DNA of 64,000 bases from Pratylenchus scribneri (taxonomy: Eukaryota; Nematoda; Chromadorea; Rhabditida; Pratylenchidae). The stretch spans positions 372,001 to 436,000 of the forward strand of contig JAQSEB010000045.1 of the NCBI GenBank assembly GCA_030063045.1. Reading direction: 5' to 3'. Below the pieces are notes generated by a model that ran no database searches, was not told where the DNA came from, and worked only from the letters and a program-made list of their open reading frames with translations. Each line of letters begins with the position of its first letter. Positions within the stretch are counted from its first letter, which is position 1. Of the stretch, positions 37,369 to 48,831 are shown piece by piece. Position numbers and translations under genes: made by a program.

Positions 37369-40300
37369 AGATTTTATCAATAATATTTTCTTAATTGTAA
37401 GAAAAATATGTAAAGAAATTAAAAATATCGCGCTTTAATTAAATGGCTTCATAATTTTAGTTAAATATACAGAATAAGTCAAAATTGATTTAATAATTTT
37501 TAAAAAAAAAAGAATTTTTGAGGTTTTCACTGATCACGCATTTAGGGTTCGAAACAAAAATGAACAATTAAAAAAAATTATAAAAATAAATTTATGGGAA
37601 TGGGAATAATTGTGGATGGTAATTCACAATTCAGCGTACAAGACAGATCGTCGAAAGTCCAAAAATTATTGTTCATTTGGGAAAGAGAGAAATGGGAGGA
37701 AGCCATGAGGAATATAGGCTGTCGGAAAAAAAAGGAAAAAGCTTGATGTAAGTCATGAAAATTGATGAGTATTAGAAATTGTGGGAGGTTTCCAAAAAAA
37801 TATTTGAGGGGAATTATTCTAAATATAGGAGGAGCACCCTCTGCAGAATATTGGAGTATCCATTGGAAAGGGGGGGGGGGTGGCTTACTTAAGTTTAGCG
37901 AAAGGAAAGCATAAATATGAGGGATTATGCTTAATAGGGTTGAAAGAGAAAATTGAAGGAAAAAATTTTTTCTTTAGGGAAATGGCCAGCAGTCACTAAT
38001 AAGGAAGCATTTAAAAAATTAATATTTGCTACACAAAAATGTATTGGCTAAAAGTTGACTGAATTTCTTGAGTCCTATTTTCCTCCTCCGCCATCAATCC
38101 TTTCCTTTTTTCTGGATGCCCTTTTTTTGATTTCGTCTTTTCCCGTCATTGACGCCATTTGGTCATCAAAGCAGTAATTTGTAAAAAAAATATTGCCCCA
38201 TTCCCATCTTTCTCCTAAGGCCGAGAATTTAGTTGGGAATTGCCTGGGGGAGAATATCAACTGTGATTGAGGAGATGAGAAGAAGGATCGATGGCTTTCA
38301 TCTATCTATCCTTTCATATTTCTTTGGATAAATTTTTTTGTCCTAATCCCGTCTTCTTCAAAAGGCTCAGTATTTGAATAGCAAAATTTATCCCCGGGGG
38401 AGAAATCTTGGCTTGAAAAAGTGAGAAAGAATTTTAGAAGGAGATTAGGGATCGATGGCTTCTATACTGTTAGATAAACTTTTTTAGTCCAAATCTTGTC
38501 TACCAAAAGCCAGAAAATTTTACTTTTAGAGCATTGACTCGAGATGAAAAAGAGAGCTCAGAAATAAAGAAAGGGATGGACGGTCGATGGGGATACCATC
38601 TATTCATTTACATTTTCGGCTAATTTTTTTATTGCCTTAATCTCATCTCTATTTTGTATTGGCAAAATTTATCCTAATCTCCTCTTACTTAAAAAGACTG
38701 AAAATTTGATAAAGTAGAAGGGGATATTTTATGAAGAATAATGAAAAAATGAGGGGGAATCGATGACTTCAATTTCGTTTTAAGGACATGAATTTGCTAA
38801 AGAATAGGAGGAGGATATTGCCCGAAGAGAAATAAAGGAAGGGTAGGGGATCGATGGCTTCAAGCCCACATCCAACCCATTCATCTTTCTAATATTGGCG
38901 CGTCTGTTGGGGGCACACAAACATATTTTGCTGGGCATTTTGCTGTGAATTGTGAGTGGGTGGATGTATTGGGTGGGGGAATGTGGCTTAAAGCGATATG
39001 GCCACAAGGCAATTTCTTTTGCTTCTTGGCCGAGAATGTGGATTGGATGTGAATTGGATCGGCGAGAAATGAAAAGCGAAAGAAAAAGAAAATGAATGGG
39101 AAAATGAAGAGGAATTGTGGGTTGAATGGGTGAGAGACCGATGTATGTTTTTTCCGTCCATTTGGATTATCTGCTTGGGATTGGATCATCTCAATCTCGA
39201 GGCTTGGCCATATTGAAAATGTGTGGATGAAAAGAAGGAAATAGATGTAAAGTGGATCAAAACATTGTAAAAAGGAAAGGTAGAGAATTTTTCTATGTTT
39301 TTAGACTCTGATTGAATCGAGGTAAGTGAGCACATTTTGAAATGAAATAAGGTGAATATTATATTATTTGAATGATTGAAAAATATATAAAATAATTTTA
39401 TAATGGAATAATATTACAGAATTTACAAATTTTTTGTTGAAGTCGCATTCACCCTCAATTTTGATTTATTAAGTTTATTTAATTAAAATTCAGAAGCCAT
39501 TCAATTAAAGGGCAAAAATTTTTTATTTTCTTTCATTGTTTTGTTCGCAATCAAAAAAGTCCATCGGCAGGTAGCCAGAGGGGAGTCTGGAAAACCCTAA
39601 TGAAACCTTCCCGCCCTTGAAGAAGAAGAAAATAAAGCCAAGTAGGCATGAAAAAAAGTAAGTTAAATTCGATGAAAAAATAAATCAAATTTGTTATTTA
39701 TTTATTTTATTTATTTAAATTTTTTGATTTTGACTTCTTGCTTGTAGCGTCCTTTTTTCAAATATTTGTAGAAATGTAAAATATATATTAATAAGATGTG
39801 TAAAAAAATTTATGAGTTACAAAAAATTTTAAAAATGAATAAAATAGCAACCATGAATTTCACCAACTTTTATCCAGCTTTTTAATTTAATAGAAAAAAT
39901 ATAGTAAAATTTCTGTTTTTTGATTGAAATAGATTACATTGAAAAGATTTCGACGATTTGGCCTCGATTTTTAGGGGCGAATTGTGATTGAGTTTAATTT
40001 ACCCATTTTCTTCCCAACATCCATTGACATATTTACTTAAATAAATATTTTAAAAAAAAAGGAAAATTAAAATTATTTTTAATGAAATTTGGTAAATTTA
40101 AAATTTTTATTATTTATTTAATTTTAGAGCTTCTTTTGTTGCCCATTGATGAGAAAATATTAATATTTTGTAAAAATATCGAATTTTTATTGAAAATAAG
40201 AGGAAATAAATTTATGAGTTTTAAAAATTTATTTATAAAATTTCGATAAATAATTTCCCCTTTGATTCAAAGTAGGGTTCACTTCCTCTATTAATCCCCA

Positions 40301-40541
40301 ATCTCGATTTTGAGGATTCTCATAGTTCTTTCTTACCTAGCGAACTATTAAAAAAAATATAGGATTTTCCTAATTCCCTAAAGTTAGCTTTACAAAATTC
40401 CTTTTATAATTTGTTCAAAAATGTCCACAAATTAAGGAATTAGATACAAAATTTTCCCATTTTTTAAGGGTTGAAAAATGATTCCCCGGGGTTTTAAAAG
40501 AGGTAATACGGTAATTGTGGTAAAAAATTTATTTTTGAAGT
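37369..40541. other. Upstream region of unc-87-like gene, degenerate repeats, no gene seen
   Basis: The most GC-balanced noncoding stretch near the muscle gene and a likely home of its promoter. A phrase GATCGATGGCTTC / GGTCGATGGGGAT recurs at about 38286, 38447, 38584, 38758 and 38848, each followed within about 60 bp by a variant of TTTTTTTGTCCTAATC. The spacing is irregular (90-180 bp). Open frames at 38075-38260 and 38780-39189 lack splice structure and coding character. 39.4-40.5 kb is plain AT-rich sequence. Confidence 0.45.
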
Positions 40542-41860
40542 TTACCGTGTATTCATAGCCTTCAGCCAAATCACAATGGATTCGCCCGTCTTTTTGTTGA
40601 TCAATTTTGGTTTTCTCTCATCATAAGCCACTGAAATGATGTCCTCGTCGGCAAGCAATTCTCGGGGCGCCACAGAATAAATGCGCAATTTCAAGTCACG
40701 GTCCAATGATTCAATTTCATTCAACAGTTCCTAAATAAAAAAAATATTCGTTTAATACAAATTTTAATAAATAAAAAAAATATTTTTACTTAATGCTATA
40801 AAAACTATTTTCTTTTTTTTTAATATGCAAATTTAAAGACTAGATGAATGAAATTTGTGCAAAATAAATAAACTTTCAAAAACTTTCAAATTAATTAAAA
40901 TTATGAATAATAGAAAAATATTATTCTAACCTCTTTCATCAATCCAATCAGTCTTTTTAGCATGCCATTGAACAATTGGGTTTGGGCATCAAAATTCAAA
41001 TGTTTTTGATTTCCTAAAAAAATTTTTTATCTAATTTAAAATTATTATAGAAATTTTAAATGAGAATATTTTGATTAGATTCATTTTTTAAAGAAATGTT
41101 TGTAGTTTATTATCAATATTTAATTTAAAGTAAAAGAAGGGATGGGAACTTAAAATATAAGAAGAACTGAATTAATAGGGTTAACTTCCTCTTCGAGCTA
41201 TAACATAAATTATCGTAACAGGTACTGAAATCATCTTATTAAATCAGACCAATAAAAGACCAATGAGGATTTTCCCATATAATATTTTCATTTTTTTAAT
41301 GTAGATATGTAACAACTAAATTTATAAATCATCGATTTCGGAATTCGCTAAGCATTTAGGTTAGCGAATTTTGAAAACTCTGCTTCTAGACATCATAAAG
41401 ACTCGAGAGTAAATGTATTAGACACGGCGTGGACGATTTACTATATGAAATTTCAATTTCAGACCAGCTTAAGGGCTAGGTTTAAGGTTAGGGTAGTGGC
41501 GGCATTAGTTTTAGGGGATAAAGGCTAGAAATCTAAAGTAAAAGCACATAATTGTCTGAAATAGAAATTTCATATAATAAATCGACCATGCCGAGTCGAT
41601 TGAACCTACTCAAGAGTCTATGTGCGGCCTAGAAAATCGAGATTTTCAAATTGATTTAATTTCTCTACAGTATTTTTTAAATTTATTCCCTCCTCCCATC
41701 CAAATGAAAACCTTCCAATTTGCATTGGCAATGCATCCATTTATTCAACATTTCTGCACTTGGCCAAATGCGAAGCGTTTCATCGAATCCAATGCGCTCC
41801 TTGAAGAATTCTTGCAATTGTGTACATTTTTGATCAAATGCTTCTACGCCAATTATTCCA
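40542..41860 (-). CDS. Unrecognised protein, C-terminal three exons; first exon not found
   Basis: Exons 41860-41712, 41013-40931 and 40730-40542 (TAA) have consensus acceptors TTTTGCAG, TTTTTAG and ATTTAG and matching phases, giving 140 codons. The order is GIIGVEAFDQKCTQLQEFFK, ..MLNKWMHCQCKLE, NFDAQTQLFNGMLKRLIGLM, NEIESLDRDLKLRIYSVAPR, LINKKTGESIVIWLKAMNTR. It is predicted soluble and helical in its first half. I do not recognise the family. The upstream exon should end in phase 2 and lie between 41.9 and 42.5 kb, but no convincing candidate was seen; a Mutator-like element sits there. The last exon could instead splice at ACACG|GTAAAC. A hairpin element occupies the first intron. Confidence 0.65.
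41425..41594. mobile_element. Hairpin element in intron
   Basis: CGGCGTGGACGATTTACTAT..GAAATTTCAATTTCAGAC on the left pairs with GTCTGAAATAGAAATTTC..AATAAATCGACCATGCCG on the right. The outer sequences to about 41340 and 41640 also pair loosely. No target duplication was identified. Confidence 0.65.
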
Positions 41861-42076
41861 CTGCAAAATTTAATTCATTTTAATCAATAAAAATTTCATA
41901 AATAAAAAGGAAAAAAAATTTAAATTCAATATTTAGGCTAAATTTAATTTCCCGAAAATTTTATAATAAATTTTAAACTCTCATTTCTTCTCTCATTTAT
42001 ATTCATAGAAAATTGAAAAATTAATTTTTAATATTCCACGAATGAATTAATTTTTTCTGGAAAATAAATTAATTTA

Positions 42077-42289
42077 GTATTTTTTCGGTTATCTATACCC
42101 AGCAGATTTTTTAAGGTCAATTGGAGAAATTTACCTGGTGACCCCCATGGTTAATCCGGTACTGGCTACTGGGTTTGGGTCTTTATTAGGCGATAGGTTA
42201 GCATCTCACGTATCCTTAACCCTTAACCCTCTAATCACCTGTAAACGGGGGATCCATCATTTCAAAATAATAGATAACCGAAAAGTACC
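42077..42289. mobile_element. Mutator-like MITE, family B copy 1
   Basis: Inverted ends GTATTTTTTCGGTTATCTAT and ATAGATAACCGAAAAGTACC, flanked by exact 9 bp copies of ATTAATTTA (42068-42076 and 42290-42298). The interior is unlike the other two copies at 59175-59348 and 61409-61608. Confidence 0.8.
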
Positions 42290-42359
42290 ATTAATTTAAT
42301 AGACTATGATTTGCTACTAATAAGCTATTAATGTTCTCATACCATAAACAATACTCTAA

Positions 42360-42523
42360 TTTAATAATAATTTTAGATGGAAGAAAGTAAAATTTTTAAT
42401 GGATTTTATTGAATAATAATTTTAGATGGAAGAAAGTAAAATTTTTAATGGATTTTATTGAATAATAATTTTAGATGGAAGAAAGCAAAATTTTTAATGG
42501 ATTTTATTGAATAATAAATGAAA
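42360..42523. repeat. Minisatellite, 49 bp unit, about 3 copies
   Basis: TTTTAGATGGAAGAAAG recurs at 42371, 42420 and 42469, followed each time by TAAAATTTTTAATGGATTTT. The same family with a 57 bp unit is at 52100-52570. Confidence 0.9.
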
Positions 42524-42553
42524 ATCATTCCAATTCATTCTTTCAAAAATTCT

Positions 42554-43346
42554 TCAATTCTCTTCTTCTTCTGTGTCCGATAATTCACCAAAAATTCGGC
42601 CTGCTAATTCCGATATTTCATTTTGCAAGGCATGGGCATCTGGTGCCGAAGTTGATTGGGCATTTTTCTTCCTCAGATTTGCCTTTAAGGGAAATGAAAT
42701 AATTAATATTAATCATATTTGGAATTTTTAAATTTAGGTGCCCCAAAATTTGAAATTTTCAATCATATTTTATTAATGCTAGGCATATATTTTTGAAAAA
42801 ATTTTTTCATTTTTGGCGCTTTTAAACTTAATATAAACTCATAAAAATCTTACCATAAATTCAATTGCTCTTTGCTTCCTAGCAGCCTCTATAGCTTGGC
42901 GGTTACGTAAAATATTAGCGTAGGCTGCCTCTGGTGGTGCATATTGATGAACATTTTGTTGCCGACGATGAACTGTCCAATCATAGTTCACTTTCCTTTT
43001 GGCCAATAAATTTTTGTCATTAGGTTTACGGAGAATTCTTTGCTGTCGTTTTCTTTGCTTTGCTGAAATAAATTAATTACTAATTATAAAATTCTCGAAT
43101 TTTACCTCTAATCCGCGCTCGTTTCTTTTCCGTCAAACTTTCCTTCCCTTCTTCCACAATTTTTCGCATTTCCTTCAGTGTCATGGTTGGATCCAAGCCA
43201 ATTTTGCGCAATAATTCATCCTTTTCAGCTTGCACCAGATTCTTGCAAACTTTTTGTTGATCTCGTTGCGTTTCTTTGAACTCTTGTTTGCATGTCCATA
43301 TAGGCAGGGGATCAAATGGTCGACCAATGCGATGATAATTTGCCAT
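42554..43346 (-). CDS. Unrecognised basic coiled-coil-like protein, 192 residues
   Basis: Three exons, 43346-43106, 43062-42854 and 42682-42554 (TGA), in matching phase. The start MANYHRIGRPFDPLPIWTC is well placed: a TTTTACAG acceptor lies 14 nt upstream, as expected for SL trans-splicing. The protein is rich in K, R, E and Q: KCxQEFKETQRDQ-like N-terminal helix, LTEKKRARIRAKQRKRQQRI, a WTVHRRQQNVHQYAPPEAAY segment, ANILRNRQAIEAARKQRAIE, and an acidic end ELSDTEEEEN. This composition suggests a nuclear RNA- or chromatin-associated protein, but that is inference from composition only. The next gene begins about 0.7 kb downstream on the same strand, compatible with an operon. Confidence 0.8.
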
Positions 43347-43359
43347 TTTTGTAGGATTT

Positions 43360-43368
43360 ACTGTAAAA
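43360..43368 (-). promoter_or_regulatory. Likely SL trans-splice acceptor for the 192-residue gene
   Basis: Minus strand ATTTTACAG|TAAATCC, 14 nt before ATG (exon begins at 43360). The very short leader and the lack of an upstream exon fit trans-splicing. Confidence 0.55.
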
Positions 43369-43550
43369 TTATAATATATTAGAATTAGAAATGGATTCAG
43401 ATTTTAACTCAATATATAACTATCTTCAAGATAAATGATCCACAATTTGGTTTGGTTGTCTTTTTTTCTTTTCTTGTAAACAATCTGAATCTGTATTGGG
43501 AAGAGAATAAAAAAAATAAATTAATTAAAAAATTAAGATAATCAAATGAA

Positions 43551-43865
43551 TTAACATTTGAATTTGTGAAAATATGAAAATAATTTTATACAAAAATGAA
43601 ACGATTTAATGAATGAAAATTTCAATATTCTTCTTTTTTGGCACAAGGAAGCCAACAGCAACAAAAACAAATTGCAAATGAAATGAAAGATGCCCCAAAA
43701 AGATTCCCATCCGTAATGAATATGTCCTATTATCGATTTAGACACCATTAAAATCAAGGCTCCCGTGAATGTGCACAACGATTTCATACCAGTTTTTTGC
43801 AATTCCATATTTATTTTCAATCCAACATTATGCGCCACAATTAGACTTTGGAATTTGGCCATCAA
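43551..43865 (-). CDS. Possible small membrane protein
   Basis: A 104-codon frame with hydrophobic stretches CTFTGALILMVSKSII and FHFICNLFLLLLASLC. The N-terminal half has ordinary codon use; the last 25 residues are AT-driven. The frame can be extended upstream by a 37 bp intron with a GC donor (CAACAG|GCAAGT..TTAAAG|GGTAAA), adding LIGLQIFLISSNRVKLMAKF, itself membrane-like. Neither version has a recognised relative. It may be a true gene or chance. Confidence 0.35.
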   Translation of the reverse strand: MMAKFQSLIVAHNVGLKINMELQKTGMKSLCTFTGALILMVSKSIIGHIHYGWESFWGIFHFICNLFLLLLASLCQKRRILKFSFIKSFHFCIKLFSYFHKFKC

Positions 43866-44231
43866 TTTTACCCTTTAATAGAAAAATGATTTTGAGAGAA
43901 ACTTGCCTGTTGGAAGATATCAAGAAGATTTGTAATCCAATTAGCCCTTGATATTGCAGAAGATACAATTCGATTCAAATTTTATTCTGATTTTGATTTT
44001 CCTTTCAGGAAAATGCTCTGATTTTTCATTGATTCGATTTCGCTTTCCGAAATATTGATTGATGCAATGAATGGAATAAAGTGGCGAGAATTACAGATGG
44101 ATAATGGAGAAGAAGCCAAGAAGGTGTGTGTGAAATGTGAATACTGATGAGGCGCAGCACATTAAAAATTCATCAAATTCGTCCCAAAAATAGTTCCCCA
44201 ACTTTTTGAGCTTTTCACATCAATGTGGAAG

Positions 44232-44603
44232 GTGTTACACTCCTTTTGCGGATCCGCCAATTGCAGATGAAACGGTTTGGTGCCGCTGGCGATAAATTTG
44301 ATGTAGCATTTTTTATGGCATTTTATTAGTCATAAAATTAGCCACAAAATGACATAAAAAGCTTTGGCCATTTTTGAGTATTCACCGAGTTATAGCCAAA
44401 AACCGCCAAAAAAAAAACAATTTTAATTAAATCAAAGGTTTTTTTTTGCCATAACTCGGTGAATACTCAAAATTGGCCAATGCTTTTGATGTCATTTTGT
44501 GACTAATTTTTTGATTAATAAAATGCTACATCAACTTCACCGCCAGCGGCACTAAACCGTTTCGTTCATAAAGTGTCAACTCCGCAAAAGGTGTAACGTG
44601 TAA
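44232..44603. mobile_element. Hairpin MITE, family A copy 2
   Basis: Inverted ends GTTACACTCCTTTTGCGGA and TCCGCAAAAGGTGTAAC. Inner arms GATGAAACGGTTTGGTGCCG, GAGTATTCACCGAGTTATAG and their complements match those of the element at 26637-26987, which shows one family. Confidence 0.85.
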
Positions 44604-44610
44604 TACGTTC

Positions 44611-44820
44611 TTAATCTATTTCATCATTTTTTGGGGAGAAGTGAAAGGCCCAATGATCGTCAAAAAGTGGAATGATAGGGGCCACTTGAGCAGCCAGCAT
44701 TGAAGCGCCGTCCGCCGTGAATGTGGAAATAAGGAATAACGAAATAAAGCCCATCGTGAATGGGGCAATTGGAGAAGAATAAGGTGGGCCAAATTTTTGA
44801 ATGCATAATTCATATTCCAT
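44611..44820 (-). CDS. Possible 69-residue protein with one membrane helix
   Basis: A single-exon frame with balanced codon use, MEYELCIQKFGPPYSSP.., a helix-like FTMGFISLFLISTFTADG and an A/P-rich segment, ending NDEID. The stop is directly beside the family A MITE. No homologue recognised; it could be one exon of a longer gene. Confidence 0.35.
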   Translation of the reverse strand: MEYELCIQKFGPPYSSPIAPFTMGFISLFLISTFTADGASMLAAQVAPIIPLFDDHWAFHFSPKNDEID

Positions 44821-46975
44821 TAGCTTTTTCCCTAATGGTAAAGAAAATCAAGCTAGCGGCGCCATCCATCGAAAGTTTTACTTTTAGGTGGGTGGATTGG
44901 GGACGGTCTTTTTTAGTGGAAAAAGCACAAAAAACTCAGCTTATAAATAAGCCTAAAAATGAATTAAAATAATCGAATCGTGACCGCCATCCACATCCAC
45001 AAATCCAATACATAAAAAAAATCCTCGTAGAATTACGGTATACAAAAAGATAATCTCCATTTTTCCCCTGTTGGAAATGGAACAAAAAACAAAAATACAA
45101 ATAATATGTGTCCCCAAGGCTTTTTTTTCGCGATTAGAAGAAGTGAAATTAGAAGTTGAAAAACATTATTATTGGTGACTAAAGTTAAAAAAGAAATATC
45201 AAAATTAGAGATCATCGAACCAATACGATATATCAACCGACTAATCTAGATAAATTTTATATGAATCGATAGCCAGAAGTGCGCTCTTTAATTTGATACC
45301 GAAATCATCAATATCGGTTTCGCCATTAATGAGCTACAAGCGATGTCGCCCGGTTGTCCCTGTCACGAAAAATCAAAGGGAAAATAGCGGCGAAATTGGC
45401 CAAAATCAGAGGGTTGGTCTTGGGCGCGAAAAATGCGATATAGTAGAACATTGCTTTTTTGATTTTTCAAAATTTTGAAAAAAAGTAAAGAGGGCGTTTA
45501 TGAGATTTTACATATCCTGGCCAAAATCCTAGTAGGCGTAGAGATGCAGCCAAAATGGCCAAAAGAGAAAGAGGGGAAGAGCGCTGGGGCAAAACTGGAT
45601 TTGACAGACTGAAGGACTGCATTGAATTCAAATCAGCCAATGATGGAAGAGGGCGGGGCAATGATGAATTGGGGAAGGAAGAGAAGCGTTCAAGGCTCAA
45701 AGGAAATGTGGAAGGGAATGGCCGCGGAGGGAAAAGGAACGGTCGTCTGTTATTATTGAGGGGGAGAGGGCAAACTTTTAGTGGGGTGCTTTCAAATGGC
45801 ATATCGCCTTCCGGGAATAGGTTGCTTCCTTGAAGAGATATGGCCAAAATAGCAGCCCGGATAATGAAACGGCTCTACTGAATTTTCCCGCGGTTCCATA
45901 TTTTGACACCTTTACTGGGGAGGTGGCGTAAAATTTATTATTCCGTCTCCCCCGCCGATGGTTTATGGATTGAAAAATAGCACAAGAAGAATTTCTAAAC
46001 TCTAAAAATCTAGCCTATTCCTATCCCTAAACTCATCCGGGCCTACCCTATATAAGCCCTACCATATCATTGCCCAAACTGCATTTTAGGGATTTAGGAA
46101 AACTTTTAATAAGATTTAGGATAGATTAAGGTTAAGTTTAAGTAGGGTTAGATGGGTATGGGTTTTAGAAGTGTGGAGCAATTAGAGTTGAACAAAGTTT
46201 AGCCAAGATATGGCCATAAATTCAAAAATAAAGGCGACTTACTTTTTATGGCTATATCTTGGCCAAAACTTTACATTTTTGGATTATCAATATACTATTG
46301 GATAGCTAATAATTATAGTACTATTAAATGAATTTTATATCACTTAAATTGCTTAATTGGGTGGCAATGTTTGTTGGGTGTTTTGGCAGACGGAATCGAG
46401 GGCAGGGAATGAATATGAATCTCATCAGAAAAAGCAGCCAAAGGCCCAAAAAAATGATCACACAAAAAAACCGAGATTTTTGTCACTGAAGACTGAATAC
46501 GAATATAAGCATTTTTGAGCAAATGCAATGGCCGAACATGGTCGCTTGCCAACTCAATATGAAAATGGCGACAGCTCATTTCTAGAAGAGCTATTCTCTT
46601 ACGGGACATAAATGTGCTCATGTCAATTAAAATATCGCTGGATAGTATTTTCTTCCTTTATAATAAAAAGATAATTTATCAGAAATATTTTTTTGTAAGC
46701 ATTACTTTATATAGAAGCCTAATTAAGAAAATTAAAAATTTTTATTATAATAAATATAAGCAAATAACAATAACAAAATTTTTTACCCTTTTATTGTTCA
46801 TTCAATAAAATAGTGGGCAGATTGATTTATTGTTAGTGGGAGATAGGAAAAAATGAAAATGAATTTTTGACCGAATGTGTGAATGGGAATTTTTGTCTTA
46901 TTTTAGAAAGTTAAATGAAAAAGCAAAATAAAAATGTTCCGATGTATTCTGTATTCCTTCAATTCATTCCCCTTA
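44821..46975. other. Spacer without recognised genes
   Basis: 45.5-45.85 kb is purine-rich on the plus strand and open in both directions but has no coding character. 46.0-46.2 kb has CCCTA/TAGGG-rich inverted stretches. 46190-46370 is half of a hairpin element related to the one at 4798-5178 (TTATGGCTATATCTTGGCC, ACTATTGGATAGCTAA). Confidence 0.45.
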
Positions 46976-47265
46976 AACCTCAATCAACAAAACCACTTCA
47001 ATTTAGCGTCATCAAAGGAAGAGGAGGAAGAAACGAATCATTTTTTTTAAAATTCGAGAACAAAAAATCCAACAACCATTATCTTTTTTTTTTTGTGTGC
47101 CTTGCCAAAATAATTTCCCAATATAGACAAAGAACCAATCAAATTATTAATTTTTATGTGTATTTTTCGACATTCAAAAAATGGTCCACAATTTGTTCTG
47201 ATTGTCTTTTGTCTTTTTTTACAGTAAATCTGAACTTTTTATTGGGAAGAGAATAAAAAATTAAT
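46976..47265 (+). repeat. Fragment resembling the unc-87-like 3' UTR
   Basis: Blocks AGCGTCATCAAAGGAAGAGG, TTTTTTTTAAAATTCGAGAA and TGTGTGCCTTGCCAAAATAA..ATTATTAATTTTTATGTGT appear in the same order in the reverse complement of 29790-29960, just after the unc-87-like stop codon. The last 85 bp (TCCACAATTTG..ATTGGGAAGAGAATAAAAAA) also match 43438-43520. A diverged duplication, not an expressed gene. Confidence 0.65.
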
Positions 47266-47431
47266 TATGGCTTTTAAAAGCTTTTTATTTTTTAATGGTC
47301 TTAAAAGCTTTTTAGAATAAATTTACTTTTTTATAATGGATATTAAAAAAACTTTTTAATAATTTATTTTTTAAAATGGTTTTAAAAGCTTTTTATTTTT
47401 TAATGGTCTTAAAAGCTTTTCAGAATAAATT

Positions 47432-47765
47432 TAGTGTTTTTAGTTAAATTCTGATTTTATGTGTTTTTAGTTAAATTCTGATTTTATGTGTTTTTAGTTA
47501 AATTCTGATTTTATGTTTTTTTAGTGTTTTTAGTTAAATTCTGATTTTATGTGTTTTTAGTTAAATTCTGATTTTATGTGTTTTTAGTTAAATTCTGATT
47601 TTATGTTTTTTTAGTGTTTTTAGTTAAATTCTGATTTTATGTGTTTTTAGTGTTTTTAGTTAAATTCTGATTTTATGTGTTTTTAGTGTTTTTAGTTAAA
47701 TTCTGATTTTTATGTGTTTTTAGTGTTTTTAGTTAAATTCTGATTTTATATGTTTTTAGTCATTT
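47432..47765. repeat. Minisatellite, about 27 bp unit
   Basis: About 11 copies of GTTAAATTCTGATTTTATG separated by TGTTTTTA or TGTTTTTAGTGTTTTTA. Expansion of the TGTTTTTAG sub-unit makes the spacing vary. Confidence 0.95.
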
Positions 47766-48389
47766 TGAATGATATTTGTGAACTTGAATGTGTAAGAACA
47801 TTAGATATTAAATCTTGGCTTTAAACTTAGCCCAATGGCCCACAGGCCAATTGTTGTTCAACAAAATATTTTCCAATCAATTGAATAATTTATCGACGAG
47901 TCTGGAAGAAATTTGAGAGAAATTAAAATGGCTATTTAATTATATTTCACCTTTTTTATTCTTTCCGATTTTTGCCAAATCAAAAGTCAAAACTGAAATT
48001 TGGGAATGAATTTAAATTTAAATATGCAAAATTGAAATTTGAAAATTTGTTCAAAGAAATTGAGGCGAATTATTTAACGCCTTTGAAAATTGAAAACAAA
48101 TTTTTTGGGCAATTTTGCCCAATAATTTTATTTATTTGTGGTCGTTGCAAAAAAAAAAAGAAAAAATGGTCAAAAATAAATTAATTGATTAATAGTAACA
48201 AATTGCATTTTAAATTACATAGATCATTCATTTGAGATAATTTTTACAACGAATTGTGGTGGGGTGTGGTGTGGTGAATTAAAAACAATAAAATTATAAA
48301 TAAGACATATAAGATGATGAAGCTGAAATTTAATTTTTCACAAATTTTTGTTGGATGAAAAAATTTACATAAAATATTGGCGAGCAAAA

Positions 48390-48640
48390 TAATTATTTAT
48401 TTTTGTGTTTTTTTATTTTTTGCCGAAAATTATTTATTTTTGGGTTTTTTATTTTTTGCCGAAAATGATTTATTTTTGGGTTTTTTATTTTAGTGTCGAA
48501 AATGATTTATTTTTGGGTTTTTTATTTTAGTGTCGAAAAATTATTTATTTTTGGGTTTTTTTATTTTTGCCGAAAATTATGTATTTTTGGGTTTTTTATT
48601 TTGCTGCCGTTTTTTTGTATTTTTGATTTTTTTAATATTG
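48390..48640. repeat. Minisatellite, about 33-36 bp unit
   Basis: About seven degenerate copies of ATTTATTTTTGGGTTTTTTA followed by TTTTTGCCGAAA or TTTAGTGTCGAAA. Confidence 0.9.
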
Positions 48641-48831
48641 AAATGAATGAAAATTTGTTTTTGGATTTTTTAATTTCAGCTTTACATAAAAAATAGAAGA
48701 AGAAAGATTTATGGGGTGGAAAAATTGCCAATATAATTTATTTTACTATGACTATAAATTTTATTATCAATTGACTAAATATTGGCTGCTAATTTCTTCA
48801 TCAAACCAAAACCAATTTCTTCAAATTGCAT

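Noticed and set aside
45467..45847. Paired frames of 92 and 126 codons (R/G-rich on plus, S/P-rich on minus)
   Set aside because: Low-complexity purine-rich DNA open in both directions; no initiation or splicing signals.
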